From Leishmania mexicana MHOM/GT/2001/U1103 (Eukaryota > Euglenozoa > Kinetoplastea > Trypanosomatida > Trypanosomatidae), in contig NC_018333.1 of NCBI RefSeq assembly GCF_000234665.1, forward strand, positions 118,501 through 182,500: 64,000 nucleotides of DNA, read 5' to 3'. The stretch's first letter is position 1. Each line of letters opens with the position of its first letter. The notes beneath the pieces are model-generated. The model was not told the origin of the DNA, ran no database searches, and saw nothing but the letters and a program-made list of their open reading frames with translations. Of the stretch, positions 1 to 10,239 are shown piece by piece. A program made the translations under genes and the position numbers.

Positions 1-45
1 CGCTCAGCGTTCAAGTTAGCTCGCACACGTTTTATATGCGCCCAG

Positions 46-50
<5 letters not shown>

Positions 51-78
<28 letters not shown>
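51..78. repeat. (TG)14 microsatellite
   Basis: A perfect run of TG dinucleotides. Such runs are common in Leishmania intergenic DNA. Confidence 0.95.
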
Positions 79-2383
79 CCTTCCTGCTTGCACAGATACG
101 CGCACCTGTGCGTGGGGAGGAGAGAGGGGCGCGGCAAAGGGGGTACGGAGAGGTGAAACAAGAGAAAGGGACGTCATTCGTGATGGCGCAAGAGACCACA
201 GGAGAAGTCGTGGCCCTCGTAGTGTGCCCTCCCGTCCCTCTCTGCTATGGGCACTGCCACACGGTGGTGCACGGGCTCATTGAGGCGCTTCGAACACAAC
301 AAAGCAGCCAGATGAAAAGCAGTGACAGGCAGGCGTTGGGGCAAAGCACGATGGGAACACACACACACGTGCACGTACTCGAGCAGCCGCACTGGTGCAC
401 ATTTTGCACAACCAGCTGAGTGAGCCTGCACTCGCCCGTAAGCCAGTGCCGCGTCAACACTGTGCACTTGCATGCGCATAGATGGAAGATCGAGAGGCGG
501 AGAGGGGTGGGGCGGGGTCTGTGGTCGTCTGTATTCGCTTTTCGTGCGCGCGTGTGTGTCTGCGTGTTCCATTTCTCCGCAAAAGAGAAGAGTTGGAGGC
601 GTTGAATCAAGTTCAGCCCTGGATAAATTCTTTATACTTCGAGTTGATGGAGACACGGGCACAGATGAAGAGAGAGAGAGAGAGCAAAAAAAAAAGAGCA
701 AAGGAATGTAGCTACAGCGGGCACACACGCACCCCCACATGTGCACGCACACAAAGGGAGGGAGCGAAACGAGTCGATCAAGGAAAGGGAAAAAGAGCAA
801 GCCGGAACATCAACAGCCACGGCGACGACAGCATGATCGAAACCAGCCCGCTGGCACATACACATACACACACACACACACACGCAGGCTCACAGGTGCT
901 CCACCCCGCGTTTGCTTCCACAGCTCTCCTTCTCTGCTGCTGCCGCTGTCGTTGCTGCTCTCTTCAAGTTGTCACACACGCACACGCATACACACACTCG
1001 GCGCACGACATCGAGCAAAGATATGAAAAGGCGCCACCAAGGAGAGAGAAGAGAAGAGATAAGGGGGAGAGAGACTTACACGTACACGCACCCCGAAGAC
1101 CGGTGCAAAGAGCGCCACCACCCGCCATCACTGCCCCTTGTGTTTTTATTCTGTCATTCAAGGACTTTCGCGCGAAGGGGACAACACGAGGGAGGTGGCA
1201 CACGCGAACACGAAAAGGACGAGCACCAAAATAAAGACCCGGAGTGAGTGTGCGATGGAGAGAAAGGGGGAGGGGGGTGTCTCGGTGGGGCATCATGAGG
1301 AGCACACGACCGCGGCAGCAGACAAGGCGCACCTCTTCCTCTCCGTCATCTAGGTCTCTCTCTATTGTTTCTCCGTCACCCCCGCCACCCCCGCTCTCCC
1401 ACAGAAGAAAAAGAGGCCATTGCAGCCCAAGCTGATGCACGCAAGACAACAAGGAAAAGGACGAAGCACAATGGTCGCAGTGGCAGTGAGTGACTCGCTG
1501 TCTGATCAGCCGCTTCCTCATCCTCTCCTCTGCGACGTGCCACTACCTGCCTGCACCCCCAGCCCACCCCGGCTCTTACGCGCACACGCGTCAACAAGCA
1601 CACAAACAGATACAGGGGGCGGGGAAGGGAAAAAGAGTAGGAAGGCGTACACACACGCACACACGCAGTCCGCTCGTACAAGACAGGACAGCACAGTCAA
1701 TACAAGTCGAAAGATGAGAAGCGAAGGAAACCAAGACAAGCGCGGAAAAGAGAATGAACAGGCAAACGGAACACCACAAGATCGTGAACGCACACCAAAA
1801 ACCCACACGCAGACACGAGAGACCGGCGCACGGGGCTGGGGTGGGGGTAGGAGCGAGGGAGAGAGAAGGGCTGAGCGCTTCAAGCACGCGGTAAAGGAGG
1901 ATGCGGGAGGACCAGACCCATGCGCTCATGTCTCCGCAGTCACGTGCACGTATGCAGCCTGGGCATGCACGCGGGTCTGTGGTGTGGGTTGGCCTTGCGG
2001 AAAGGAGGGGCGATCGTGGAGCGCGAAGGAGAGCGACGTCACCGCACACGCATGTGATTGTGCTGGCTCAAACCGCTGAGAGAAGACCTCGCTGCTCCCT
2101 TCCACCCCATCATCGAGAGGCATCTTGTACATGGGCGTCCGCGTCTTCGTGTATACATCACCAGCCTCACCGCTCCATTTCGGTCGCCCACTCCTCCTCC
2201 TCAACAACGCTATTAAGCTTGAAGTTGAGGAGAGCAGCCACGGCCCGCAACGAGTTCGGCATGGAGAAAGCGCAGCGGTGCCTTTGCGTCGACATGCCCA
2301 AGCGATGGGTGATGGACAGGACCCTTCCCATCCATCACCACCTCATAGCATCTCTCCACTCGCCACGCTAGTCCCACCACACA

Positions 2384-2386
<3 letters not shown>

Positions 2387-2416
<30 letters not shown>
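2387..2416. repeat. (CA)15 microsatellite
   Basis: A CA dinucleotide run in the gene-free flank downstream of the PP2C gene. Confidence 0.9.
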
Positions 2417-2422
<6 letters not shown>

Positions 2423-2874
2423 CAAACCCGAAGAAGACCATATACAGAAATAAAGGAAACAGGCAGACAGACAGAGACAGCGCCGAGGCGTGTGCAGCTG
2501 ACTTCCATGGTGCGCCCCTCTCTTCCGCCATCCCGGACCACCGCCGCCACCCACCCACCCACCCACCCTCCAGCCCCCAAACCCTCCATTTCGCTGTCCG
2601 ACCTGCATAGCCGTGTGTGCGTATGTGTGTGAGTGTGTACATGTTGCTCCCTCCGGCCCATCGTCTCTTCCAGGCAGAAGGTGCGCTCGCCCTCGCATTG
2701 CACCGTCCGCCGCACAAGCAGTCCATGGCACGGTGCCGGGACGAGCTCCGAGCATGCAAACACCAGAGTATAACAGCACGCATACGTGGGCTACGGGGCG
2801 AGAGGCAGAAAGGAGTGACCCATGTGGGCAATAGGGAGGAGGATCGCCGGGAGAAGGTGACGGCGGCATGACCG

Positions 2875-4029
2875 CTACGAGCTGTTGCCCGTGTTGGCGA
2901 GCGCCTCAAAGAAGTTCTTCTCGTTTCCTGGCGCGGGACCCTTGCCAAAGAAGGACCATTCCGTCTCCACGTCCACCTCGTCGCTCATCTCAAAGGCAGT
3001 TCGCATCACCGGCGGCTGCGAATTTAACTTGTTCTTGGAGAATGCCTGCAAAAGTTGGTAGCGCGTCTGCAGAGCTGCCGCCGTCGTTGTGTGGCCGAGC
3101 TCCGCCATCTGCGCGTAGGCGACGCGGCAGGGCTGCTGGTTGCGCGGAAAGGGCGGCCCCGGGACGAAGGATGTGGCGCCGAACGACTTTACCTTGGAGG
3201 CGCCCTCGGCCAGCTGCACCACTAAGCAGGAGATGTTGTCCTTGCTGCCGCACCGGATCGCCTCATCACAAACGCGGCACGCCACAACCGCCAAGTCGTC
3301 CCAGCAGTTCTGCTGCTGCTCCCACACAAACTGGCAAACGTCCTCGTTGGAGAAGTTGCCCTCGAAGACGCCGTCACAGGCGAGGATGACAAAGTCGTTC
3401 GGCTCGCACTGCAGCACCGTCACGTCTGGCACGGCAATCACCTTCTGCATCCGGTAGTCCTTCGCCCCCCTTACCTTGAAGGACGCATCACCGAAGGCGC
3501 GCGATACAGCAAGGTCTCCGTCGACGCGGTTGCTGACTACACTGCCGCCGCAGGCAACAATGCGCTCCGTCTCCTCCGGAATGTACGGCTTGTGGTCCTC
3601 AGTGGCGAAAATCATCTTGCCGCCGCGGCAGATGAGGATACGGGAGTCGCCGACGTTGGCGATGGTCACTGTGAGGTCCTTGCGGATGAGGCAAAAGGTG
3701 CCGGTGGAGCCGCCTTCGGCGTTGGCCTTCATGTAGGCCTCATCCACCTCTATGCATACCTTCTCTAACATCTCCGCCGTGATCGACTCTGGCAGCTTCT
3801 TCAGTCGCTGTGGCAGCTCCTTCGCTACGTAGGCGCTACACTCAGCGTTACTATGTCCATCGAAGATGCCAAAGTACGCCACGTCGGCGTCGTCGGTGGC
3901 AACTAGCATGTGCGCATCCTCCATGGAGTTGCGAAAGCCGTTCTGCGAGGCGCAGGCGGCGTTTACGAAAGAGTTTCCTGCCCGATCCACGACCTTGCTA
4001 AGGATCGGCTTTGGTAGCATAAGGCCCAT
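2875..4029 (-). CDS. Protein phosphatase 2C (PPM family)
   Basis: A 384-residue metal-dependent Ser/Thr phosphatase of the PPM/PP2C family. The family motifs appear in order: SMEDAH near residues 35-40, FDGH near 56-59 with the metal-binding Asp and Gly, VGDSR near 126-130, AVSRAFGD near 174-181, ACDGVFE near 217-223 and a C-terminal KDN at 263-265, where the last metal-binding Asp sits. The residues after FDGH are Ser-Asn-Ala instead of the usual Gly-Gly-x, and GSTGTF replaces the common SGSTA. The start is the first ATG of the open frame and begins Met-Gly. Position 6 is Pro, not Ser, so N-myristoylation is doubtful. No signal peptide or membrane segment is seen, so it is probably soluble. 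It is the most downstream gene of the cluster in this window. The substrate is unknown. Confidence 0.93.
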   Translation of the reverse strand: MGLMLPKPILSKVVDRAGNSFVNAACASQNGFRNSMEDAHMLVATDDADVAYFGIFDGHSNAECSAYVAKELPQRLKKLPESITAEMLEKVCIEVDEAYMKANAEGGSTGTFCLIRKDLTVTIANVGDSRILICRGGKMIFATEDHKPYIPEETERIVACGGSVVSNRVDGDLAVSRAFGDASFKVRGAKDYRMQKVIAVPDVTVLQCEPNDFVILACDGVFEGNFSNEDVCQFVWEQQQNCWDDLAVVACRVCDEAIRCGSKDNISCLVVQLAEGASKVKSFGATSFVPGPPFPRNQQPCRVAYAQMAELGHTTTAAALQTRYQLLQAFSKNKLNSQPPVMRTAFEMSDEVDVETEWSFFGKGPAPGNEKNFFEALANTGNSS

Positions 4030-4775
4030 CTTGGCGGGGAAGGGTGGGGGAGCGTCCCGGGTGTGTGTGTATAGGTGTGGGGTGTGGGTAGGGGTGTGGG
4101 TGTGGTCAAGATACAGAGAAGGCGTTTCGGCGGAAACGGTGTATGGGGCGTACTACGTGATGGTGAGGGCGGACGGCAAGGGGCAGACGGACGTGGCAGG
4201 CAGGGGTGGGGAGGACTGGAAAGGCACGGGTGTGGGGGTGTGTCTAACTGCGTAGGACGACGCGCACGATCAGACCAGGACAGAGACACGATGTGACCGT
4301 GACGGGACAGATAGCTGATAAGGCGAGGGGGAAGCGGGTTGGAGTGGCCAACGCGTGAAAGACGGAAGGACGCCGCAAGGAGAAAGCGTGAACTAAGTGA
4401 TGATTGAGGGAGGCAGGGGGGCGGCGATGTGTATGAGGGGTGGAGGGCAAGGAGGGGGATGTGGCCACACGCACGCAGGCACACACTGAGAGAGAGATTC
4501 TTTTGCTGAGCTCCGGTCCAACAAGGGAGGGCGTAGGCGCCATCAGCGCTGTGGGACGTTCCCCGCACGCACCGCGACAGAGAGAAAGAGAGAGAGGCAA
4601 GAGCGGCAAGAACGAAACATGAAGCCGTTCCAGTCGCTAGCAGCTGAAGAAGAGGGAGGGTGTACTGCCGCGGATTACGTCGCTGGAACGTGGCTCGCCA
4701 AACAGGAAGCCGCGCACTCGCACCAAATGCCAAGAGACGGCAGAGGGAAGAACAAACACGGAAAAGAGCGGCCGT
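4030..4775. other. Gene-free interval upstream of PP2C
   Basis: No gene is seen. It should contain the 5' UTR and trans-splice acceptor of the PP2C gene. A degenerate TG/G-rich tract near 4057-4110 reads as C/CA-rich on the sense strand just upstream of the start codon. Confidence 0.6.
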
Positions 4776-5589
4776 TCACATTGGCGGTACGCTGCAGGCA
4801 CGTCGCAGCAGCTCGCTGCCGCCCTGCAACCGGGAGCGCGCCTCCTTCAGACGTAGCAGCACACCTTTCAGCGGCAGCGTTAGCAGCGGGCCTTGCACTT
4901 GATGGAAAAGGGTAGCGGCGATCTGCATCATGACAGGCCAATCAGGCACGAAGAGCTGGCCCCACACACGCAGCAGCACCGCCGGGTAGCAATTGATGCA
5001 CGAAGAAGTTGAGAAACCACGGAGAGGCGAGCAGCGAAGCGTACACATGATTTGACTGAAAGTGCGCCGCCAGCGCCGATAGCAGTCCTGGCAAGAGTGG
5101 AAAACCGAAGCGGCACCGCCCCCGCAGCCCACACACGCCGCCCGCCACAGAGCCCCTTGCGAAGGCGGCGCGCACGCACTGCTGCCCGAGCGAATCCTCC
5201 AGAGATCCACGAAGTAGAACGCGAGATTGGAGCTTGTGACGCACGTCGCGGTCGATCGCCTCCAATACAGCACGCTCGAGCCTCGACGAGCTGATTGCAG
5301 AAGCGGCATCGCTCGCGTCTGGCATGACCACCGTTGCATCCGCCAAAGCGTGGGCAAGAGTCCTGTAGAGGTCTGCCTCAGCCATCTTCGTTGTGGCGGA
5401 CTGCTGTAGACCTCCAGAGAAGAAACCACGCGGCAAACCACGCAAGGTTCTGTGAGGACCCCCGCCGCAGGCGCGCAAGCAACTCCAGCACCGGCCCCGA
5501 AGCCATTGCTCAGTGAAGGTGGCATCACCGTCCGCGGCCCGGCGGCTCCGCCGGCGCGGGGGATGATTCCTCTTCACAGCATACGGCAT
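4776..5589 (-). pseudogene. Degenerate TBC (Rab-GAP) domain gene
   Basis: Two overlapping minus-strand frames together read like the C-terminal half of a TBC (Tre2/Bub2/Cdc16) Rab-GAP domain, but no single frame does. The frame starting at 5589 gives AIDRDVRHKL, like the TBC I-x-x-D-V-x-R motif, and later VYASLLASPWFLNFFV, like the conserved Y-x-S-x-W-F-L-x-x-F segment. The frame ending at 4776 continues with LLRVWGQLFVPDW, the following R-x-W-D-x-x-F-x-x-G/D-W segment. The join requires a one-base shift at the GGG/CCC run near 4984-4986. The Y-x-Q-G motif with the catalytic Gln is not found, and the spacing suggests internal loss. The 5' end is uncertain and remnants may extend toward 6070. 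It could instead be an intact gene damaged by sequencing errors. The TBC assignment is from motif reading only. Confidence 0.5.
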
Positions 5590-8500
5590 TCACCGCGGGC
5601 AACGAAGCAGGTAGCCCCGAGGTCACATTCACGGATGCGCCAGACTGAAGAGTCACAGTTTCTCGTGATGCTGGTGGTTCGCACAGCACTTCCATCGCCT
5701 GCCCCTAAGAGAGGAACAGCCCGAAATCGAAGGTCCGCCACTTCTTCGCCGCCAGTGCCGCCGTCCACCGGGCAGAAGATCCCTGGCATCGCGACTGCGG
5801 GATCATCAGAGTGTGTGCTTCCGTCAGCATCGGCGGCAGGTGCGTGCAAGACACAAGGTAAACAGAGAGCCGCAGGCACCCAGGAGCAGCGACGGCGATG
5901 CGTTGCCGCAAGACGAAGACAGCATTGCCCGCCCACCAGCCGCGTTGAAGCAGCGACAAGCGCCTGTCGGTCAGAGGACGATCTTCCTCTTAGCCGCGAG
6001 TTGAATGTACCGCGCCGCACTCACACTGCCTTACTCGCTGGGGAAGACGTAGGCTACGAGTGGAACGCATGACCGCTGAAGGGGGGGGGCGATGCACGCG
6101 TCGCCGTGTATATTCAACGGCGTCCTTGAGTCGTGACGGCGATGCCGAGCATCTGCCTAACGCAGAAGTAATGCCGCGGTAAGCGATGGGCGAAAAGAGA
6201 AGCGTCGGTGGAGACACCACGTAAAACATCCCCGCGCATTCGCACGCGAAACAAAAGACCGAGAGCGTTCCAGAGATACGTGGTGTGCATGCAAGCCTCG
6301 CTCTTAGGGAAGCGCGCACACGTGCACGGCGCAGGGCGCAGAAGAAAAGGTTGGTCGTATGGGAGCCAATGACGCCGAGGCGGGTACGCGCATCCCCCTC
6401 AGCCTACTGGGTGGACCAACAGCGAAACGCCTCCTGTTACCTTTTCGATCCAGCGGCTATGCAGGGCCATCCGTACACGCACTACCTGCGATACGTGATG
6501 ATGCATCTTTGGACTCATGTCCAACCTCCCTTCGCCATACAGCGCTTACTGTGAAAGGGGGCGACGATGCATGGCATCTCTACCGCAAGCGATGACACCA
6601 CCACACTGCCTGTGTGTCTGCTCACAGTACATTCCTTTCGTTTTTCACTCGTTGGTTTTCTCTTCCATCGGCACATACAAAGGATCCCGCAACCTCCCCC
6701 AGCGAGGCACGCGCATGTGCGCACACGCGGTCCCGCACGTGAGAACGAGAGCCGTCAGTCCCGAGATGAGCGAATGTGCAACCAAAACAAAGGATGGGAG
6801 CCAGCGCTCACGAAATGCGGTGCTCGCCTTCTCATCGCCCCCGCCCCACCCCCTCACCTCACTAACCTGAGAGGGGAACATGAGTACGCTGAAGAGCACG
6901 CCTGCTGTTCACACAAGGGAAGGATATGCGCGTATACTTTTCGTGCCGGTGCATGTGCAGGAGGCTCTGTGGGCCAGTGTGTCGCATGCCCCGTCCATGT
7001 CACAGGTAGGCAGCCGTGCGTTGCATCGGCGGATTCTAAACGAAGCCAACGCGATCCCCGTAGATGCGCACAAACAGAGCGAGGGAGAGACGCGCATACG
7101 CTCGCGCCATCACCACCACCACAGCCACGGTACCGGCAGCACACCCCTTCCTCTCCCAGGCAACGCAGTCCCGCCATCCACGATCACAATTACATCGAGG
7201 ACAATGTTGGGGAGCCATCATTGGAGAGCGAGCTCCCTTCCTCCCTCCCCGTATACAGAAGAACAATCAGTCAGCCGCCATCAAGATGGATATCAGCAAC
7301 ACACCACGCAACATCACCATCGAAGGTTGAGAACACGAGAAAGGGGCGAGCAGCGCGAGAAAGCGGAGGGGAGCAAGGCGGGCAGCAATGGCAGCGGCAG
7401 AAGCAGCGACCCTGCAGTGGTGACGGCAACGCTCGAGTAGGATGAGTGCACCGGAGTCGTGCAAGAGGCCCCGAAGAAAAATGAGCCGAGCACGAAGAAA
7501 CCCGTTGAAAGGGGGAAGAAGGCGCCAGTTGATGGGGGAGGGGGGGACACAGACACGTGTAGGTCGGTGGGTGAGCGGCGTGGCGTGGATGCATCCACAG
7601 GGACAGCCCCCGTCAGGAGTCGAAGATCCGCACACCCCGCACTGCAAGAGAGGGCGGCAGAGCGCAGCGGAAAGGAAAGAAGGCGTGAGAGTTGAAGGAG
7701 AGCCAGAGACGACGACCTCCCCCAGCATTCCCTCCTGATCGTCCCTGGCTAACACCAAGCACGTATCCCTTCTACTCACGGCCCCGCAAACTGCGGCGGC
7801 GTGAAACACCCATGCGCCACAACGGACTAGAGAAAGCGGAGACAAAGCCTGCAAGGAATCGTTGAGAACCAGGACCATCCTGGGATGGCAGAAAACAATT
7901 CGAGAAGGAAAAGGGCAGTGCGACGGACAAGTCAAAAGCGGAGAGAAGACAGGAAGCGGGACGTATTTCGTGGCACACGCACCGGCACTCATGCCGCGCA
8001 CATCACGAGACCAGGTTGCCCAGAGAAAAGAGAAGAGGTTAGAGGATAGGATCGGTTCCAGTGCACATGACAGCCTCCATGATGCTTTCCTGATTGGCAG
8101 CACCACTGGAAGCAGTCACAGCAACCGGCGCGCCTTATCCCACGCCCAGTGCTCCTGGCCATCTACACCTTCTCGAGCCCCACCCCCGCCCCACACGCAC
8201 CCCTCTTGCGCCCTTCACCGACCTCGCCGACTGCTCACGTCGAAAAAGAAAGGCGGAGATGGCGGCCTCGCACCATCAGCGCCGACAAGAGGAGGAGAAA
8301 GGCACATCGTAAGACACGGCGCGCGCGCACGCCCGAAAACAGAAGATGATAGAAGAGCTAAGCACATGAGTCGCGCACACTCCCGCCCACCCACAACCCT
8401 TTCGCCGGTCCTGCATCGACCACTACTGCCCAGCGTGAGGGGCAAGAGAGCGGGGGGAGGGGAGGCACAGGAGGCCAGAGAAGACAAGAGGAGAGACACC

Positions 8501-9021
8501 GCCCTCACAAGGCACGGAGAGAGAGGGAGGGAGAGAATACACAGGCCTGCGCACTGGCACAAAAGGCGAAAGAGCGGCGAGACAAGATGAAGAGAGGGGA
8601 AGGCGCGCTATGGAGACACACATGTGCGCGCGGCACCCAGAAATGAAAGATCGAGATCGAGAGAGATCGAGAGGGCAAACCGGTGCAGCAACGCACGCAG
8701 CGAAGTACGAAAAAGAGCGGACGCACGCGTGCACACGGGCAGGCGCACGAGGAGGATAGCATCCTCGCACGCTTCCGCCACGTGTCTCCGCGACTGCCAG
8801 AGATTTTTAGGCGAAGTGTGCTGCGCAGACGCCAGCGAGGGCCCCGGTACATTTTTTTCCTTGCCTCTGTCTCGTCCCTGCGGATGCCTTGCCTTCGCTT
8901 CCGTGAAAAACGGTGCCGCTAACGGGGCCAGCGTGCGGGGCTGCCGAGGAGGAGGAGAAAGGGAGACGTAGTTGCGGGGAGTGGGGCCAAGGCACTGCCG
9001 ATGCAACCCCTCAGCCCTGCG
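5590..9021. other. Long gene-free interval (3.4 kb)
   Basis: This is the longest gap without an intact gene apart from the repeat region. Its left end may include remnants of the TBC pseudogene. Open frames occur on both strands (for example 7267-8106 minus and 6567-7445 plus), but they lack ATG starts, recognisable motifs or Leishmania-like protein composition. It presumably holds the 3' UTR of the membrane-protein gene at 9022-9732. Confidence 0.55.
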
Positions 9022-9732
9022 TCATCTTTCCTTTCTGTACAAGCCGCGTCGACTGCGCGCGAGAGAGAGACGGGAGCCGGTGTGTTGAATCGCCGTGCCC
9101 GTGCCGTCGCTCAAGCTGGGGGTTGTTTCCGGTAGCACGACCAAGAATTCGTTCGACTCGTTGGACTGCGTGTCCACCCGCACCCCTGGCTCGGGCAGAT
9201 CAGTGTTGTCGTTCCCCTCCTCGTACGCCACGGGGGCCGTCATCTCGCCTGCTGCCAGTGGCGGCGGCATGTGTCGCTGGCGGGGTGTGACGTAGGCTAG
9301 CACTTCGTCGGACGAGGAGTCAGAGTCGCCAGAGCTGGAGAACTGGGAGGTGGTGCGTGAGCACACGCTCTCTGTGTCGCTGTCGTCGCTCGTCTCCAGC
9401 AGCTTGTACTCACGGCAGTATGCACAGAGAATGATGATGAAAGAAACCACCCCAGCGCCAGCGCACGCACTCACAAAGATAATGAAGAACTTCAGTGTGA
9501 TGTTCGCCCACGCGTCATCCTCGAGCGGAGGTTTGCTAGAGGGCAGCGATGGCGACGGCTGGTGACCACTATCGATACTAACGCCACTGTCACTGCCAAC
9601 GCTGCCAGAATAGTGATGTGAGCTGGACGCGCTGGAGATGGTCAAGGAGGAAGATGACCCGCTCACAGCAACGAGGCCCACTAACGCTGCCGCCTGAAGC
9701 AGGACGCACACACGACGTAGCACGAGCTTCAT
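9022..9732 (-). CDS. Small type I membrane protein, function unknown
   Basis: A 236-residue protein when started at the ATG at 9732, which opens a clear signal peptide (Met-Lys, then a hydrophobic stretch to about residue 24). The frame continues upstream, but that extension is not needed. The predicted ectodomain (25-80) is Ser/Gly/His-rich with one N-x-T sequon near residue 77. A single membrane segment spans about 81-105 and ends in Cys-rich CAYC. The tail is acidic and serine-rich (SDDSDTES, SSGDSDSSSDE), like casein-kinase-2 target stretches, and may carry sorting information. I do not recognise the family. The architecture suggests a surface or endomembrane protein. Confidence 0.7.
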   Translation of the reverse strand: MKLVLRRVCVLLQAAALVGLVAVSGSSSSLTISSASSSHHYSGSVGSDSGVSIDSGHQPSPSLPSSKPPLEDDAWANITLKFFIIFVSACAGAGVVSFIIILCAYCREYKLLETSDDSDTESVCSRTTSQFSSSGDSDSSSDEVLAYVTPRQRHMPPPLAAGEMTAPVAYEEGNDNTDLPEPGVRVDTQSNESNEFLVVLPETTPSLSDGTGTAIQHTGSRLSLARSRRGLYRKER

Positions 9733-10178
9733 GTGCAGCAGGCGTGGCAGGGAGCCGGGCGGCAACAAAAGCGTTCGAGAACACACTCCGCCAGCACAGG
9801 AGGGAGGCAGCGAGAGAGCCATAGAAAGACAGGGTGTAGAAACTCAGCGGTAGAAACGGAAGGAGAAGAGGCAAAGTCGCTCTCTCACACGCACCGATGC
9901 AACCGAACGCTTGCTGTCATCTCACTCACTCTCCGCGAGCTCGCCGTGCTGCAGCACGCGCTTGACGCCCGTCACAGAGTGTGTGCTCGACTGTCAAGCA
10001 CACGCAGAGAGAGAGGGCAATAGAGGAAGGACCGAAGATCGAGTCACCACACGCACGCACAACCGTCGCCCTGCCGTGACGCCGTCGATGGAGCAACGTG
10101 TTATGTTGCCGCGGGCAGCCGCGTATGCGCCGGTGATCTCCCCTCCGCTTCCTCTACGTATGCGTTTCCAGCGCGCCC

Positions 10179-10239
<61 letters not shown>

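Larger units (their letters stand above)
1..2874. other. Gene-free flank downstream of PP2C
   Basis: No convincing gene is seen. This stretch would hold the 3' UTR of the PP2C gene and intergenic sequence leading to a gene beyond the left edge. It contains a TG run near 51-78, CA runs near 866-882 and 2387-2416, and many GA-rich tracts. Open frames here encode Cys-Val, His-Thr or Arg-rich low-complexity peptides, as expected from dinucleotide repeats. Confidence 0.7.

Noticed and set aside
7267..8106. 279-codon minus-strand open frame in the 5590-9021 gap
   Set aside because: It begins with GTG, has no motif, and has Cys/Leu/Pro composition typical of random GC-rich sequence.
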